A stretch of 64,000 nucleotides of DNA from Porodaedalea pini (Eukaryota; Basidiomycota; Agaricomycetes; Hymenochaetales; Hymenochaetaceae). Positions 1-11,194 of the stretch are shown piece after piece (position 1 is the first letter of the stretch; every line of letters begins with the position of its first letter). Both the position numbers and the translations under genes were made by a program. Location of the stretch: the NCBI GenBank assembly GCA_002794775.1, contig NBAY01000005.1:310001-374000 (forward strand), read 5' to 3'. The notes beneath the pieces are model-generated. The model was not told the origin of the DNA, made no database searches, and worked only from the letters and a program-made list of their open reading frames with translations.

Positions 1-2126
1 TCAGGCGGGGTGGAACCTTCATGTAATGGCCGAGCTTGAGGTCCGCGACAAAATAAAGCGCCTGGCTCATGGTCATAAATGAGAACGTCTTGAAGATCAT
101 CATCGCGACTGGCCGGCCGGGAAGGACGTAGCCTACCATAAGCTCAGCAAGAACCTGTATCGCCACAGTTTGGTTCGTAATAGCTCGGATGATTCCGGCA
201 GGAACAATGAAAATAATGGCCAAAAGGAGTGCGACGATGAGGCCCCAGATGGGGAGTTTGGTGTCCCAAACGCGTACGGCGGCAATTGCCAAGCCAAACG
301 CAACCAGTCCAAGGAGAGCGTACCATGTGTGCGGAACTTCGGGATAGATTGCCATAAGGCGGCTATGAACGTCGCGGTTGTCTCTCAGGGATTTGCGAAT
401 TTGAGTCACGAGGTCGCGACGATACCATACTGCGAAAAACACATCAGATGGCAAAGGATGAGGAGAAAGGCAAACAAGCACTGACGATAAGTATGAACAA
501 CCACCGAAGTGAACGAAGCGAACGTTACGCCGTAGGAAAAGATGAAAGTTATTGGCATAAACAAGGGAGAATACGCCTTGTAGAGGTCCAGGTTGAAAGT
601 ACCGTCTTGGATAACAGCACTTGCATCGTATTCCATACCCGTGTTGTCAAACGTGGTCGCTGCAGACATGGGAAGATACTTGGCGTAGAACGCGTTCTTG
701 TCTGGACGTGGAAGTGAGCAGGACTATCTCTCGATCGATAAAGAAAATATTTACAGTAAAGGATGGGTTCGATAAACCATGCGATAACAACAAAAGCCAC
801 AATAGTGTTGACTTGAGCCCACCACTGCACGATTGCTAAGTGAGTTGAACGAATACAATACTCAGGAAGAGGGGTTACAGAACGTACCGGAATGACAAGC
901 GGGCTTCCTATGTACGAAATCATACTCCAATCGAAAGTCAAGAAACCCATACCCAGGCCAGTCTGGTAGCCGAATAACTGGTTGACAACGACATTATTCG
1001 GCGCAATCCAGCAAACCCAGTTGAAGACCGAGAGTGCAGTGAAAATGTATCCAGGAAACCAGTACCAGCAGAAGCTGGCCATCATAGCGTACAAGAAGAA
1101 CCGCTCGCGAGACATATGCGTGCCCTCCCTCTTTCCATAGCTCCCATGGAGTGTGTTGAAAAGAGCACAGTTCACGAGCACCCCGGGATAGATCATCGCA
1201 GACGGCCAGACCAGGAACTGGCGAACAACCCCTGCAAACGCAAATCCGATGATTTGCGAAGAGAAGCAGAGGAGCAACTGGTATCCGACGCCCCACTGCT
1301 GGCTGAAGTACATACGCTGAGTGGCGATAACGTCCGTTGCATAGGCACCGCTCGCTACAACATTAGCCATGACAGTGATTAGCGTGTGCTCTTTGATGTT
1401 GAATGGACCAGGATTGAGGGACCACGTGTAACCAAGGGTCCTAAACCGATTCGTCGGAAGGACGCGTTCGAGGAATTTGCCGCAAGGGAGCGCGACAAGC
1501 TGCGCTACGATACCAGATATGTAAACAGTCGGATCTGGTGACATTTGTGAGTTATAATGTAGACAAACCCAGGCTAAACTCGCTACGCACATCGCATTGA
1601 GAAGAACTGATTGAGGGCGGAGATGACCAGCGTGATGAGAATACCGAGGAACCACATCCGGAACGTATTGACGGGCATATTTGGATCGTCTGTGTTGGAG
1701 ACTGCTGCTCGCACTTCTGCGTACGGTGACTCGCTAGATATATTGAGCTGTGGTAGTCTATGGGTGCAAGAAAGAATGAACTTACTCTTCGAAGTCTATG
1801 GCCTCTGTCGACTGGAAGCGCAACCTCGAAGTATTTTGAGACTCGCTATCGTAATCGGACGTTCCTGCTTTCGAAGTGCGAGCCATATCGAAACTACTCG
1901 AGAATTTTGGTGGAGGGCTTGAGCAATCATCGTCGAAGATGAAACTACTCGTTTCGAACGACGCCGTGTCTGAACCAGTAAAGTCCCAGTTCGGGTCGTT
2001 CAAATGCAGCAGCGCAATCGCGACGTCCTCGGGCACGTCAGCATGGAGGCGACTATGCCTTTGCCGAAGAGCCGGTATGTCGTAGTCTCGAGCATCGTCC
2101 TTGCTCTCCATGTTGAAGGTTGACAT
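1..2126 (-). CDS. Oligopeptide transporter (OPT family), 3' end beyond left edge
   Basis: Plasma-membrane proton-coupled transporter of small peptides or related substrates (OPT superfamily). Start chosen at ATG 2126; a second in-frame ATG lies at 2111. Exons read on the minus strand: 2126-1786, 1733-1591, 1534-888, 824-755, 701-486, 429-1 (open at the edge). All junctions keep frame and give about 615 residues. The first 110 residues are acidic and disordered. Then come the family signatures SPYAEVRAAVSNTDDPNMPV, MWFLGI and NQFF(S)MRYPT, several hydrophobic helices, and FDNTGMEYD, YLWYRRDLVTQIR and PEVPHTWYALLG, in the order usual for fungal OPTs. The last 100 or more residues, including the C-terminal helices, are missing because the window ends. 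Confidence 0.9.
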
Positions 2127-3200
2127 GAGAAATCCGCGTAGACAGTGAGGTGGGGAGAAGAAGACAGGCGGATGAGGAACAATCGGTCTGCGCTCCTTTA
2201 CATGTCGTACGGGGGAATCAGGTGCAATGCATATGCAAAGATAATATGGAATCATTGAGGGGCGATGGGCGATGAAATGGAGAGCTTCCCAACCCACTTC
2301 CCCCGACGCGATAAGACAAAAGACAATAAGACATGAGATCGCAACAAGATCGACGAGTCGGATCAAGGAGTGGAACCCATAAGATGAGCACGGGCGGGTA
2401 GAGCTTCTTGCAAGGCGATGTCTGACATTCTAAAGACTTGAATGTCTCACTCTTAGAGCTTTGTTGCAAGGTGACTGCATTCCGAGCCTGATTTCTGCAG
2501 CAACTTGAAGTTGATCGTGAAAAACAGGTTCCGTGTTTAAACGGACGACTCACCGAAGTACAATAGCAGATTTAGCCAAGAACTAGCCCGTTAAGGAGCG
2601 CCGACGAGCGGATATTAGATATGTACCTCATGCAGGTCGCGAGTCTGCGTTCTTCTTGTCTTCGAGACGTGCTTTATTGTCGTCGCCAAAAGCAGAACGC
2701 GACATGCATCGCCACCGGTGATCAATGATCGACACTTCCTTTCTGTTCATCACGATGGCCTTCCAGTTCTATAACTCGAAACAAATTTTGAGCCACCTGG
2801 CTTTCGTGTCGTTGAGTCATTCTGAGGTCAGGCAAGTCAAAAGCTCCTACTTCCGATCCTTTTTGCGACTCTCCTTGGACCCGAGCGACAGCCTCAACAT
2901 CAATTCTCATAAGATAGCAACGAAATTCTGAACGTTCCGTCCATTGTCCTTCTTTCCGTTCTTTGCAGATTAGAGGCAAAAGACATTTTATATCTTGAAC
3001 AGGTATGTACGAAATTTCTCTTATACATATACTTTCAATGAAGACACTGATGCTTTTGGGTTGCTATGGTAGAGATACACGCTATTGCGGGACCTTCAAG
3101 TTATCACAACGCGTCATCTCTGGGTAAACCTGCTTCAGAGCCTCGATAAAGCTTGCGCACCGGACCTTCGACCTCATGTAGACGATACCGAACTTTCTAG
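2127..3200. other. Gap without recognisable gene
   Basis: This holds the upstream region of the OPT gene and AT-rich spacer. Open frames here are short, lack family motifs and have no paired splice signals that extend them. I see no RNA gene or repeat. Confidence 0.5.
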
Positions 3201-4499
3201 CTCATGACTATGAGTGTTGGGCGTAGATGCAGCTCGCGTTTATCGACATGCTGTGCAAGGAGTTTCCCATTACAAACCGAGGCGATGGAGCTACGTTTGT
3301 TCCTGGTGGCCGCTACTTCTTCATAATGTGCTCCAAGGATGCAATTCAGGTACTCAATTGCAATAGAATAACACCTACGTTTTGGACGTACAATCCTAGG
3401 TCAGTCCTTGGAAGCACGCTTCAGCTCTGCTTGGATGGTACAGTTATGGCGTTTACTGGAATTTATGAGTGTGGAAAGACGCAAATGTAGGCTGAATCGA
3501 CTCCCCAAAATCAATAGGAAAGAGCTGATCCATCCGAGTTCTCACATTTAAGATGGTTCGAAGTGCATCAGCTTGTACAGTCCTCTAATGAGACGGAGAA
3601 GCTCGAGTCTAAATCTGTTTACACTTGCAAAACTCATCCGTCCTTCGGCGTCAACCTATGTATGAGGCGATTACGCTGTAGCTTGGCATGGATTCTCTCT
3701 TTGGGTAATCAATTGGAGAAAAGGTTGGTCTGTCGAAATAAAAGTTGTGCGTGCTGCTTTCCTTGGACAGAGATCAATTCTTAGAATTAATATGGGTATT
3801 GACAGAGCAATACAGAAGCAGTGTCGCAGTCCGCGGCATCCTGCAGAATACGCCATTCTTTTGCGACATGACTCCATGGGCTGAACGCACGAACACCTCA
3901 CTTCAGTTCGGTCAGCTCTCCACAGTCAGCGTAGAGAAGATATCCTTCTAAGTGACCTTGAGACTTGCTCGGATACTTTCGAAGCAGTCCGTAGTACCGT
4001 GCTGAGCCCTATCTCACGCCCAAATTAAACCGGTTTTCCTTGGGCTGGTCACCAGAATCATATCTTGATATCTCTTAATCGAACGATAGGAGACTTGCAT
4101 ACGGATCCCTCGAAGCTGGTACTGTACGAATTCCTTTATGAATCAGAGGCATTAGGTCCTGCGAGTTTGAAGGTCGGCGTGCACTCATCCGTATCAAGTT
4201 TAAATTCGAGGTATCTGATGGCCGGGTTTTCGCAATCTAGGACCAGTTTGGTCCTCTATTCAAATTCAGGGCTGCAACTTGAAGTAGACGGTGATGACCT
4301 CATGCAAAGACTTGACAGGACGATGTTGAAGTTCGGTATTGACAGAAACGACGCACTGTTTCTTGCTCCTCTGCCACTCGAGCTTCTGGCTCATCATGAA
4401 GACATGCGACATACTGATAATATTGGAGTGTATATGGAGTATCACAGTGGTGCACTGGTATTTTTCTCAGAGAATTTAGAGACGATAGTCATTTGATAT
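3200..4499 (+). pseudogene. Possible relic of an F-box/WD-like protein gene
   Basis: Two plus-strand coding-like stretches remain. At 3227-3350 the translation contains DGATFVPGGRYFF, resembling the 'LPGGRYLL' blade start common in basidiomycete F-box proteins. At 4065-4496 it ends in MEYHSGALVFFSENLETIVI, resembling the C-terminal blades of the same proteins. Between them (about 3490-4065) the frame is broken by several stops, and I could not connect the pieces with plausible introns. No N-terminal F-box is visible. It may be a decayed member of a multigene family or a gene with an exon structure I failed to resolve. The family guess is weak. Confidence 0.3.
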
Positions 4500-5016
4500 C
4501 TCGCATGATTTCGACAGAGTCGAGGTGGATAGTAGTACATAGTACGTCCTCATCTGTGCTCGATATTCTCTGCCTATCTAGTTAAAATTACCTGGCTACC
4601 GTCTGTTAAAGTCTGTCCAGTATCCAGAAGACCGTAGACATACAAATCTGGGCTTCTCAGTGCACTGTGGATCCTTAAAAACAAAGGAATCGGTGATTTG
4701 ATGAGATATGATTTTAAAATAGTTGGCTTCAGGAAACGGTAGCATCAAAACCATAATCTTCCAGTATAGAGACCTAAAGACTCGGACGGGGTATATTTCG
4801 CAAGAGCAAGCAAGACTCAAGGCCAAATCGTGAGAAATCTAACTGTATAGCACTTGGTCACATGACCGAGAAAGTAACGCAAGATTGGAATTGTCGAAGA
4901 GACCGCCATCGACCTCGCCGCCGCCGTCACACTCTGTACGCAAGCCTTTTGACTGAACCAACGCGTTCTTTTGACATCGTTATTTGCAGTTCGAATATCA
5001 AGAAAAAAAACACAAA

Positions 5017-5358
5017 ATGACGCACGACGCTGTCTGGTTCTCCCGTCCCCGCAAGTTTGGCAAGGGCAGCCGTCAGTGGTGAGTTTTGTTCAATGGTCTG
5101 ATGTCGACTGTGGATGCGCTTGCTGGGAGGAAGATTTGTGCTAGGACATTGGAGGTTCTGACTGTTTGTTTTTCTCTTTCAGTCGCCTTTGCGCGCACCA
5201 GGCTGGTCTCATCCGCAAGTACGGTCTTGACCTCTGCCGTCAGTGCTTCCGCGAGAAGTGCTCTGCCATCGGCTTCGTTAAGGTACGGCCGTCTGTCTGC
5301 TCCCTGCTTGCGTCGTTTGTAGCTCACTTGTTTTCTTTCTTGTCACTAGAACCGGTGA
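5017..5358 (+). CDS. rps29: 40S ribosomal protein S29 (uS14)
   Basis: Small zinc-binding protein of the 40S subunit head. Exons: 5017-5078, 5183-5282 and a 9-nt last exon 5350-5358 coding only Asn-Arg-stop. They join to 56 residues, the usual length for S29. The four zinc ligands are C21, C24 (CRLC) and C39, C42 (CRQC), with the family core [15 protein letters not shown] between them and the C-terminus GFVKNR. Intron 1 is 104 nt with GTGAGT and a pyrimidine-rich TTTCTCTTTCAG. A CAG at 4987-4989 just upstream could be the end of a 5'-UTR intron. No ambiguity about identity. Confidence 0.97.
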
Positions 5359-5868
5359 AATCTCCCGGAGCTTCAGACTCGCTTCATATCCTTTTCCTTT
5401 ATCCGTCGATCATGGCTTGAGTTGTATGCAGACAGACATGCGCAATTTATGAGTTATGGACCAATATTTTCTGTGGGAGCTTGCTTGTGGTATCTCTGTA
5501 ATGCAGCCTTGCGTCTGCTACTGGACTCGCCCAGTGACTATGAATTATCTCTTCCATCCTGGCAACGTCGGTATACCGTATCTGGACTCCCTATCGGATG
5601 TTGAATATAGTCTTTACTTTGCCGATACGACTGGGATCACTTGGCAATAGTCATCTAGAAAAGAGGTGTCCTACTTCTTGCAAGTACAGTGTTCTGAATA
5701 TGAATACAGCAACAACAGATGTGAAAGTTAGATGAAAAGCCAAACAAGACAGATAGCGCAACACATATGTAATCAGGACAGCTAGTCGACAAAAAAAAGG
5801 TATCAGAGACGGCAGAAGGGACAATACAAGTAAAAGGACAAAATGCCGAAAATTAAAGGAACTGTGAA
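5359..5868. other. Convergent intergenic gap
   Basis: 3' flanks of rps29 (plus) and the NYN-LOTUS gene (minus). No ORF with family motifs, no RNA gene and no repeat was seen. Confidence 0.5.
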
Positions 5869-8627
5869 TCAACGGTATGTGGGACATAGTTTGACATGCT
5901 TTTTCTTTCCTGCTCCAGCTTGGCCAAGGCTGACAATTCCATTAACTTCCGCCCTCTCAAAGTATGTGCTCACTTCCTCCAGTGACATGTGAGTGAATAC
6001 TAATGGATCCCGACTCAGAAGAGCATCTCGAACCCTCTTCCGCTTGAAAGCGGTGCCCCTGGATCCACCTAAGTTTTTCAGAACATCAATAAGAAGGCTG
6101 AAGCTCGGGTTGATTGTCAGGGCAATGGTGGGCTTCAGTTTCGGAGCAGTTAAAGTGGCTGATGTGGATGGAAGGGAAACAGAAGCAGTTGTAAAGGACG
6201 ACTGCAGCACTGGCTTGAGGCAGAGGATGATGTGTGGCTGATTCTTGGTTGCCTTGGTGGTCCCGAAAGTCAACTTTATAAGGCCAAGTTTGCAAGCCTC
6301 CTTGAAGTAAGCTTCTGCTGATCCTGAACGTTTGAAAATGAGTCGATCGTGCTTTAGCAGCGCTTTTCGAGCTCGGCTCTGTCTAATGCTCGTAGTCGAC
6401 GCTCCCATGTCTTCCAAGACTTTTATGAGAGCTTTAAAGTGTGCCGTTTTGTCGACCAGTGAAACTGCATCAGAGGTCGTATAGGTAAGAGATGGAGTTT
6501 TAATGGAAAAAGTGAACTGACTGGAAGGGATAGCTTTTTGGAATCTGTCATGTGTCTGAATTGAAGCCGAAGAGACGGTGTTGTTAACTGTAGATCTGCC
6601 TTGAATGTCAAGGCTTTCCTGAATGATGCTGTCAAGAGCTTCAAGCTCGCAAGCACGCTTCTCTACAGCCTCGATCTGTGTCCTGAGCATGACTCCTTCC
6701 TTGTCGAATGGGTCAGAGTCATCCGATCCGCTGTTGAATGCCTCATTGAGACTGTCACCATCTGAGTTGTCTCCGGATGCATCGTCACCACTTCGAGTGC
6801 CTTCCACAGGCGCCGTATGAGGTGCTACAGCATGGGTAAGTGGATCCAAGGACTTCTGCGCATCAGAAGTCGATGGTAACAGCGGAGCTGATTGGCAAAC
6901 AAAACTGGAGGCGTCCTCAGGTTTCAATTCCTCTTGAGGCGTGTGCAAAGGAGAAAAAGAACTTAATCGCTGAGCTGATTGAGATGAATGACCTTCCAAA
7001 ATCGCAACATCACCAGTCGTTTCGGTGTCAGAAATGTCAAGAAGGAAGACGTGGCAGTCGTTGAGTTTTCCATCCGTACTAATGCAAGATACGACGGCTG
7101 CACGTTCCGCAAGCTCGAGATAATCTTTTAATCCTCTCGCACCAGCTTGTTCAAAGATCCATGGATCTTCCTGTAGAAGAAGAACTTCAAGACAGTCGTA
7201 TGGCGTGCTGACTCTGCCGCGGTTCCGCTCATCCTTCAACACCTTTATCAAGTCGAGGAAAATAATGTGTTCTTGCGCATCGCACTCGTCGTAGATAGGA
7301 GTCGAGACCACGCTCTGGTCCAAAGGGCCTTCGATGTCCGTACCGTAAGAGTGTTCCTTTATTGAGGAGAAGTGAATTGTCAGTTATTTAATTAAAGGCA
7401 GCGAAGTATGCTGACGTACTTCTTCCATGTCAGTTTCAGGTGTCGACTCGTTGATCAAAACTCCATCTTGTCGAGAGGCCAGGGGGTTCTTGACATCAAG
7501 AGATTGATCCGCCGGCTTGTCTTCATCTCTGACTGCATGCAACACCGATGAAGAGTCGTCATCGTGTACGGGGCACTTGGGCTGTGGAGGATGACCTTTC
7601 TGACCACTCCAAGGATCTGCATCCAAGGGAAAAACTGCAGAGACTTGCGATGCATCATTAACGAACTCCGAAAGCGTGGTCTGCAAACAAAGCATAGGCT
7701 GACTCCACGGAGACTCAGCGCACAGGTGACCTGACTCAGCTACCGTGTCATTGACGGTCCCATTCTCTGACGCAAAAAGTAAGAGTTCGGAACAGGAGCA
7801 GCACAATGCGGGTTTTGACGATATCGCTCTCGAACCCTCGCCTGACGCGTCTTTGGCGGGGGATGTGCGTTCAATGTGATCGAGCTGCAACGGTGCGACT
7901 GGAGGCGTGAGCGTGGCATGTGGTGCTGAAGATCCTTTGGTTGGACTAGCGAGATTTTCAGTCACAGCAGTAGACCGTTCGAGAACATCCACCCGCCAGT
8001 TGAATATTTCATGAGCAACGTTCTTTAAGCTGGAGGTCGGTGCAAGAAACGGATGCACAACGAATATTCTATGGCCTTTCAGCCGTAGCATGGACGCCGC
8101 ATAACTAAAGTCTCGATCGCCCGTAATCAGAACGATAGTCTTGAGCGTTTGACTTTCAAGTGCGAAAATCATGAGATCCACTATTAACATTTAGACACAT
8201 ACTGATACAGACGAAAAAGACAATCTAGTCTCACCAATGAGGACTTTATCTGCCACTTCTTTCTTCGCGTTGTGTGGAGTATGAATTAAAGAAACTCCTT
8301 CAAACGATATGGCCGGGTCAGCTATGCCAAACAATAATCATAACCAATTGTGCCATTACCAGAGGACTGCAACTCGTGCTGCTGAGTGGCTTTGCCTGCC
8401 TCTAAATTGACATCCAAATATGCTTTGAAGACCGACACACATCCAAGCGGCTCGACAAATTGTCTTATTTTGCTGACAACCACATAGCCGGACGTGCCCG
8501 ATGGCGGATGTACGTTCTCTAAGAGCAGGTTTTATTAACAACATCTGCTATTAGTCTCAGATAGATGAGGTGAGCTATTGTATGTCTCACCAAAGTCCCA
8601 AAATATTCCTACCGGTAGTTGATCCAT
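5869..8627 (-). CDS. NYN-domain endonuclease-like protein with three LOTUS/OST-HTH-like domains (copy 1)
   Basis: Exons on the minus strand: 8627-8591, 8518-8360, 8297-8235, 8180-7420, 7356-5869. They sum to 2508 nt, an exact frame of 835 residues. Residues 1-160 are a NYN (PIN-like) domain. It starts GIFWDFENV, with the first catalytic Asp in FWD, and contains LITGDRDFSYA with two further Asp and the strand GHRIFVVHP. An acidic, Ser-rich linker follows. Three winged-helix segments of LOTUS/OST-HTH type then lie at about 371-445, 646-720 and 758-835; each pairs a leucine-rich first helix (LIKVLKDER, LIKVLEDMG, LIDVLKNLG) with a D-P/R-L-V/I-F motif. This layout matches MARF1/limkain-b1-like RNA-binding nucleases, so an RNA-degradation or silencing role is an inference. 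A shorter paralogue sits at 32914-34877. A LINE is inserted 258 bp upstream. Confidence 0.85.
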
Positions 8628-8872
8628 TTTCGAAAGACAATTTCACTCCAGGACACAACGAAGTTGAGTGCCTCAATTTAAAAGTACAGTGTTAGACCGT
8701 TAGCGATTCGTAAAGACGGCGAGAAAGTCAAATTTTATATACATGAGCCATAAAGCCAAGATCAGTCCAGTGTCCTGCCTGAGGCTTAACAAGTGAAGTA
8801 GTTCACTCTAGAGTCGAGTCGGCGACGACACAAGAGGGGTCGAAGGACACGCCAGCTCAACTGCAGCGAGGC
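8628..8872. promoter_or_regulatory. Upstream region of NYN-LOTUS copy 1
   Basis: 245 bp between the NYN start codon and the LINE target-site duplication. Scattered blocks match the region upstream of the second NYN gene, for example a GACCGTTAG block and a GAGGCAC/AAGGCAC block next to the insertion point, so the promoter was duplicated with the gene. No TATA box is obvious at a fixed distance. Confidence 0.5.
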
Positions 8873-8884
8873 ACGCGTAAGCAC
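8873..8884 (+). repeat. 5' target-site duplication of LINE copy 1
   Basis: ACGCGTAAGCAC, identical over 12 bp to 15186-15197. Bases on either side differ between the two copies, so the repeat is exactly 12 bp and fixes the element ends at 8885 and 15185. Confidence 0.85.
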
Positions 8885-8953
8885 TTTGACCTTTTACCAC
8901 CATCATCCAGACCGTGGGAAAGTACAAAACAGTGTAACCTTCTGTCCTCATCG

Positions 8954-11194
8954 ATGGCCCCGCCCCCCAACGCGAAGCCAACGAGCCTTCATCGTGTTAA
9001 ATCGCTCAGATCCTTGGGCAACATCAAGGATCCGACGAAATGCGACGAGTGTAAATACGAACTCCCACATCACAGTCGCTCGTGTGTCTCTGGCGCGGCG
9101 AAACTCTGCACTCAGTGCGGACGCGACTCAACATACAATCACAACCCAGCCGTATGCGAATTTGCGAGAAAGAATCAATCCAACTGGACCCCCGACGTCG
9201 AGGCGGACCAGCACGCTGCTGCCCTCCGCAAGCAGGGAGATCTCCCTCCCACCCCGGACATACTCTCTCAAACCAGTCTTAAACGCTCTCCGTCGGAAGA
9301 AGAACACCATGGACGCGAAGCCCCAAGTAACCCTGCTACCATCGGACAGATCCCAGACGACAAAGACGCAATGGACGCCGACGACGACCTATACGTCGAC
9401 AGCAACCCCCCTCCGCTCGACAACGCAGAGGAAGATCCGGATATCGCCAGCGAAGACCCGGCTATCGCCGAGGAGGTAAACAGGAAGTCACGGGAGCTTG
9501 CCGCAAAGTCGGTCCATGAACTCCGCGCTCTCATCAACCAGGATACTTGGACGTCCACAACGCCTTTCTATGAGGACCCAGCCATGATGGGTCGTTATAT
9601 GGCCAGCATCGCGTCATCTCTTTGCTTCTGGATCAACCAGTCCAACAATTTTGACGATATGACCCTTCGCGAAAATTATGCTAACACTTCCTTCAATCAG
9701 TTCCAGACCACCTTCAAGATCCACGCTCCTTATTGCAAAAACGTTTTTGACAATATTTACCGTAGCCCCCAGGATATCCGTGATGAACAGATATCCGATG
9801 AGCTTACTTCTATGTCCCGTTCCATTACTTCTCTTGTATCTATGGTATCCAGTCTTACGGAAAAAACTAACAAATTGGAAAAACAGGCACAAAACCCCAC
9901 TAAACCCAGAGTTTCTTTTCCAGCTAACGTTACTGCTCAACAGAAAATTTTGCCAGATCCACTTGGTGCTAACTTTATTCACGACCCACGCTTTCCTCCC
10001 CCCCCCCTGTTGTTAAACAGCGGTTCCCTGCCCCTAAGGGCGGCCGCACCAGTTACGCTGCGGCCATGGCCAACACCCGCATCCCAGGCACCGGCTATCG
10101 AATGGACACCCAAGGCACCATACATGCGCCTGACGGATACATGCATTCGGAACACAACGCGCCTCGACCAGGTCTATCGACCACCATCTACACGCCACCC
10201 GTCCAGTCTGTGGGAACAGACAAGGACGGATACACCACCGTCACGTATGCCAAAGCGGCTCAGAAAAAGCCGAAACAGGTCCCACTAAAATTACTACGTC
10301 ATCTACCGACCACCCTGACGGGGAGGTCATTACCAAACCCATGAACCGAGCTAACGGCTCAGTTAACACGCGCGTCCGTAACGTCAAACGGGTTTATTTT
10401 TCTCTTCCCGATAATCTCGCCATCCGTCCCTTACCCAATTCCATTAAGAGCACTGTCCAAAATGGACTCAAAGGCTCTATGGAGTTCAAACATCTTGTCA
10501 TCCTCAACACCGAATACACTTCGAACGGCAATCTTTGCATTTCTTTCACTAATATCCGCGCTGATTTCGACCTTACTTTCCCTTCTTTATCATCACTCCT
10601 TAACCGTATCATTAACATCGATGGCGCTAAAGTTTTTACGCCATCGCCTCAGTTCAAACTTGTCCTGCCAGCCGTGCCGTCTTTGACAAGGACACTAACA
10701 CTCTCTTTACTGAACGCGACCTGACAGCAGAACTTACTTCCCTTCCCCAATTTGAGGGACAGGAATTCCTCTACCCCCCCCGCTTCATGGCGTCCATCGA
10801 ACGCCTCAATACCCTTGATTATTGCAATGTCTCCATCATCCTGAAAGACACTAACCGTCTAGCATTCGATCATTTCTTCCTTCACAACAACCGCAACATC
10901 CCGATCTTCGGTGTCATCCGACGCCTTGAGGAAATGCGCGCCCGACCATCCATCTCTCAGTGTGACAATTGTCACCGGCTGGGTCATTCTTCCGTCAAAT
11001 GTCGATCAGTCGCGCGTTGCGCGATCTGTTCAGAACCCCACCGCACTGCAGTGCATGTCGCTAAATGCGCCCCATGCACCGCTTCCAACAACCTCGCCTG
11101 CCAACACTTCGCGCACTGCATTAACTGTAACGGTGATCATAACGCCAGGTCCTCCACCTGCCCAGCTCGCCGTAACTATCGCCCTCCTTTTTAA
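8954..11194 (+). pseudogene. LINE copy 1 ORF1 (gag-like), frameshifted
   Basis: RNA-binding structural protein of the element. The start ATG 8954 and the terminal TAA 11192-11194 match those of the intact copy at 49240-51477. The N-terminus keeps a Cys/His cluster (KCDECK, HSRSC, CTQCGRD, HNPAVC). The C-terminus keeps three knuckle-like motifs (CDNCHRLGHSSVKC, CAICSEPHRT, CINCNGDHNARSSTC). Against the intact copy the frame changes at least three times: after a C-run near 10005-10015, near 10288-10341, and near 10690-10740. The stop codon abuts the ORF2 ATG directly (TAAATG). Confidence 0.88.

Noticed and set aside
8886..9479. A plus-strand open frame overlapping LINE ORF1
   Set aside because: It is out of frame with the conserved ORF1 protein and its translation is low-complexity Thr/Arg/Pro.
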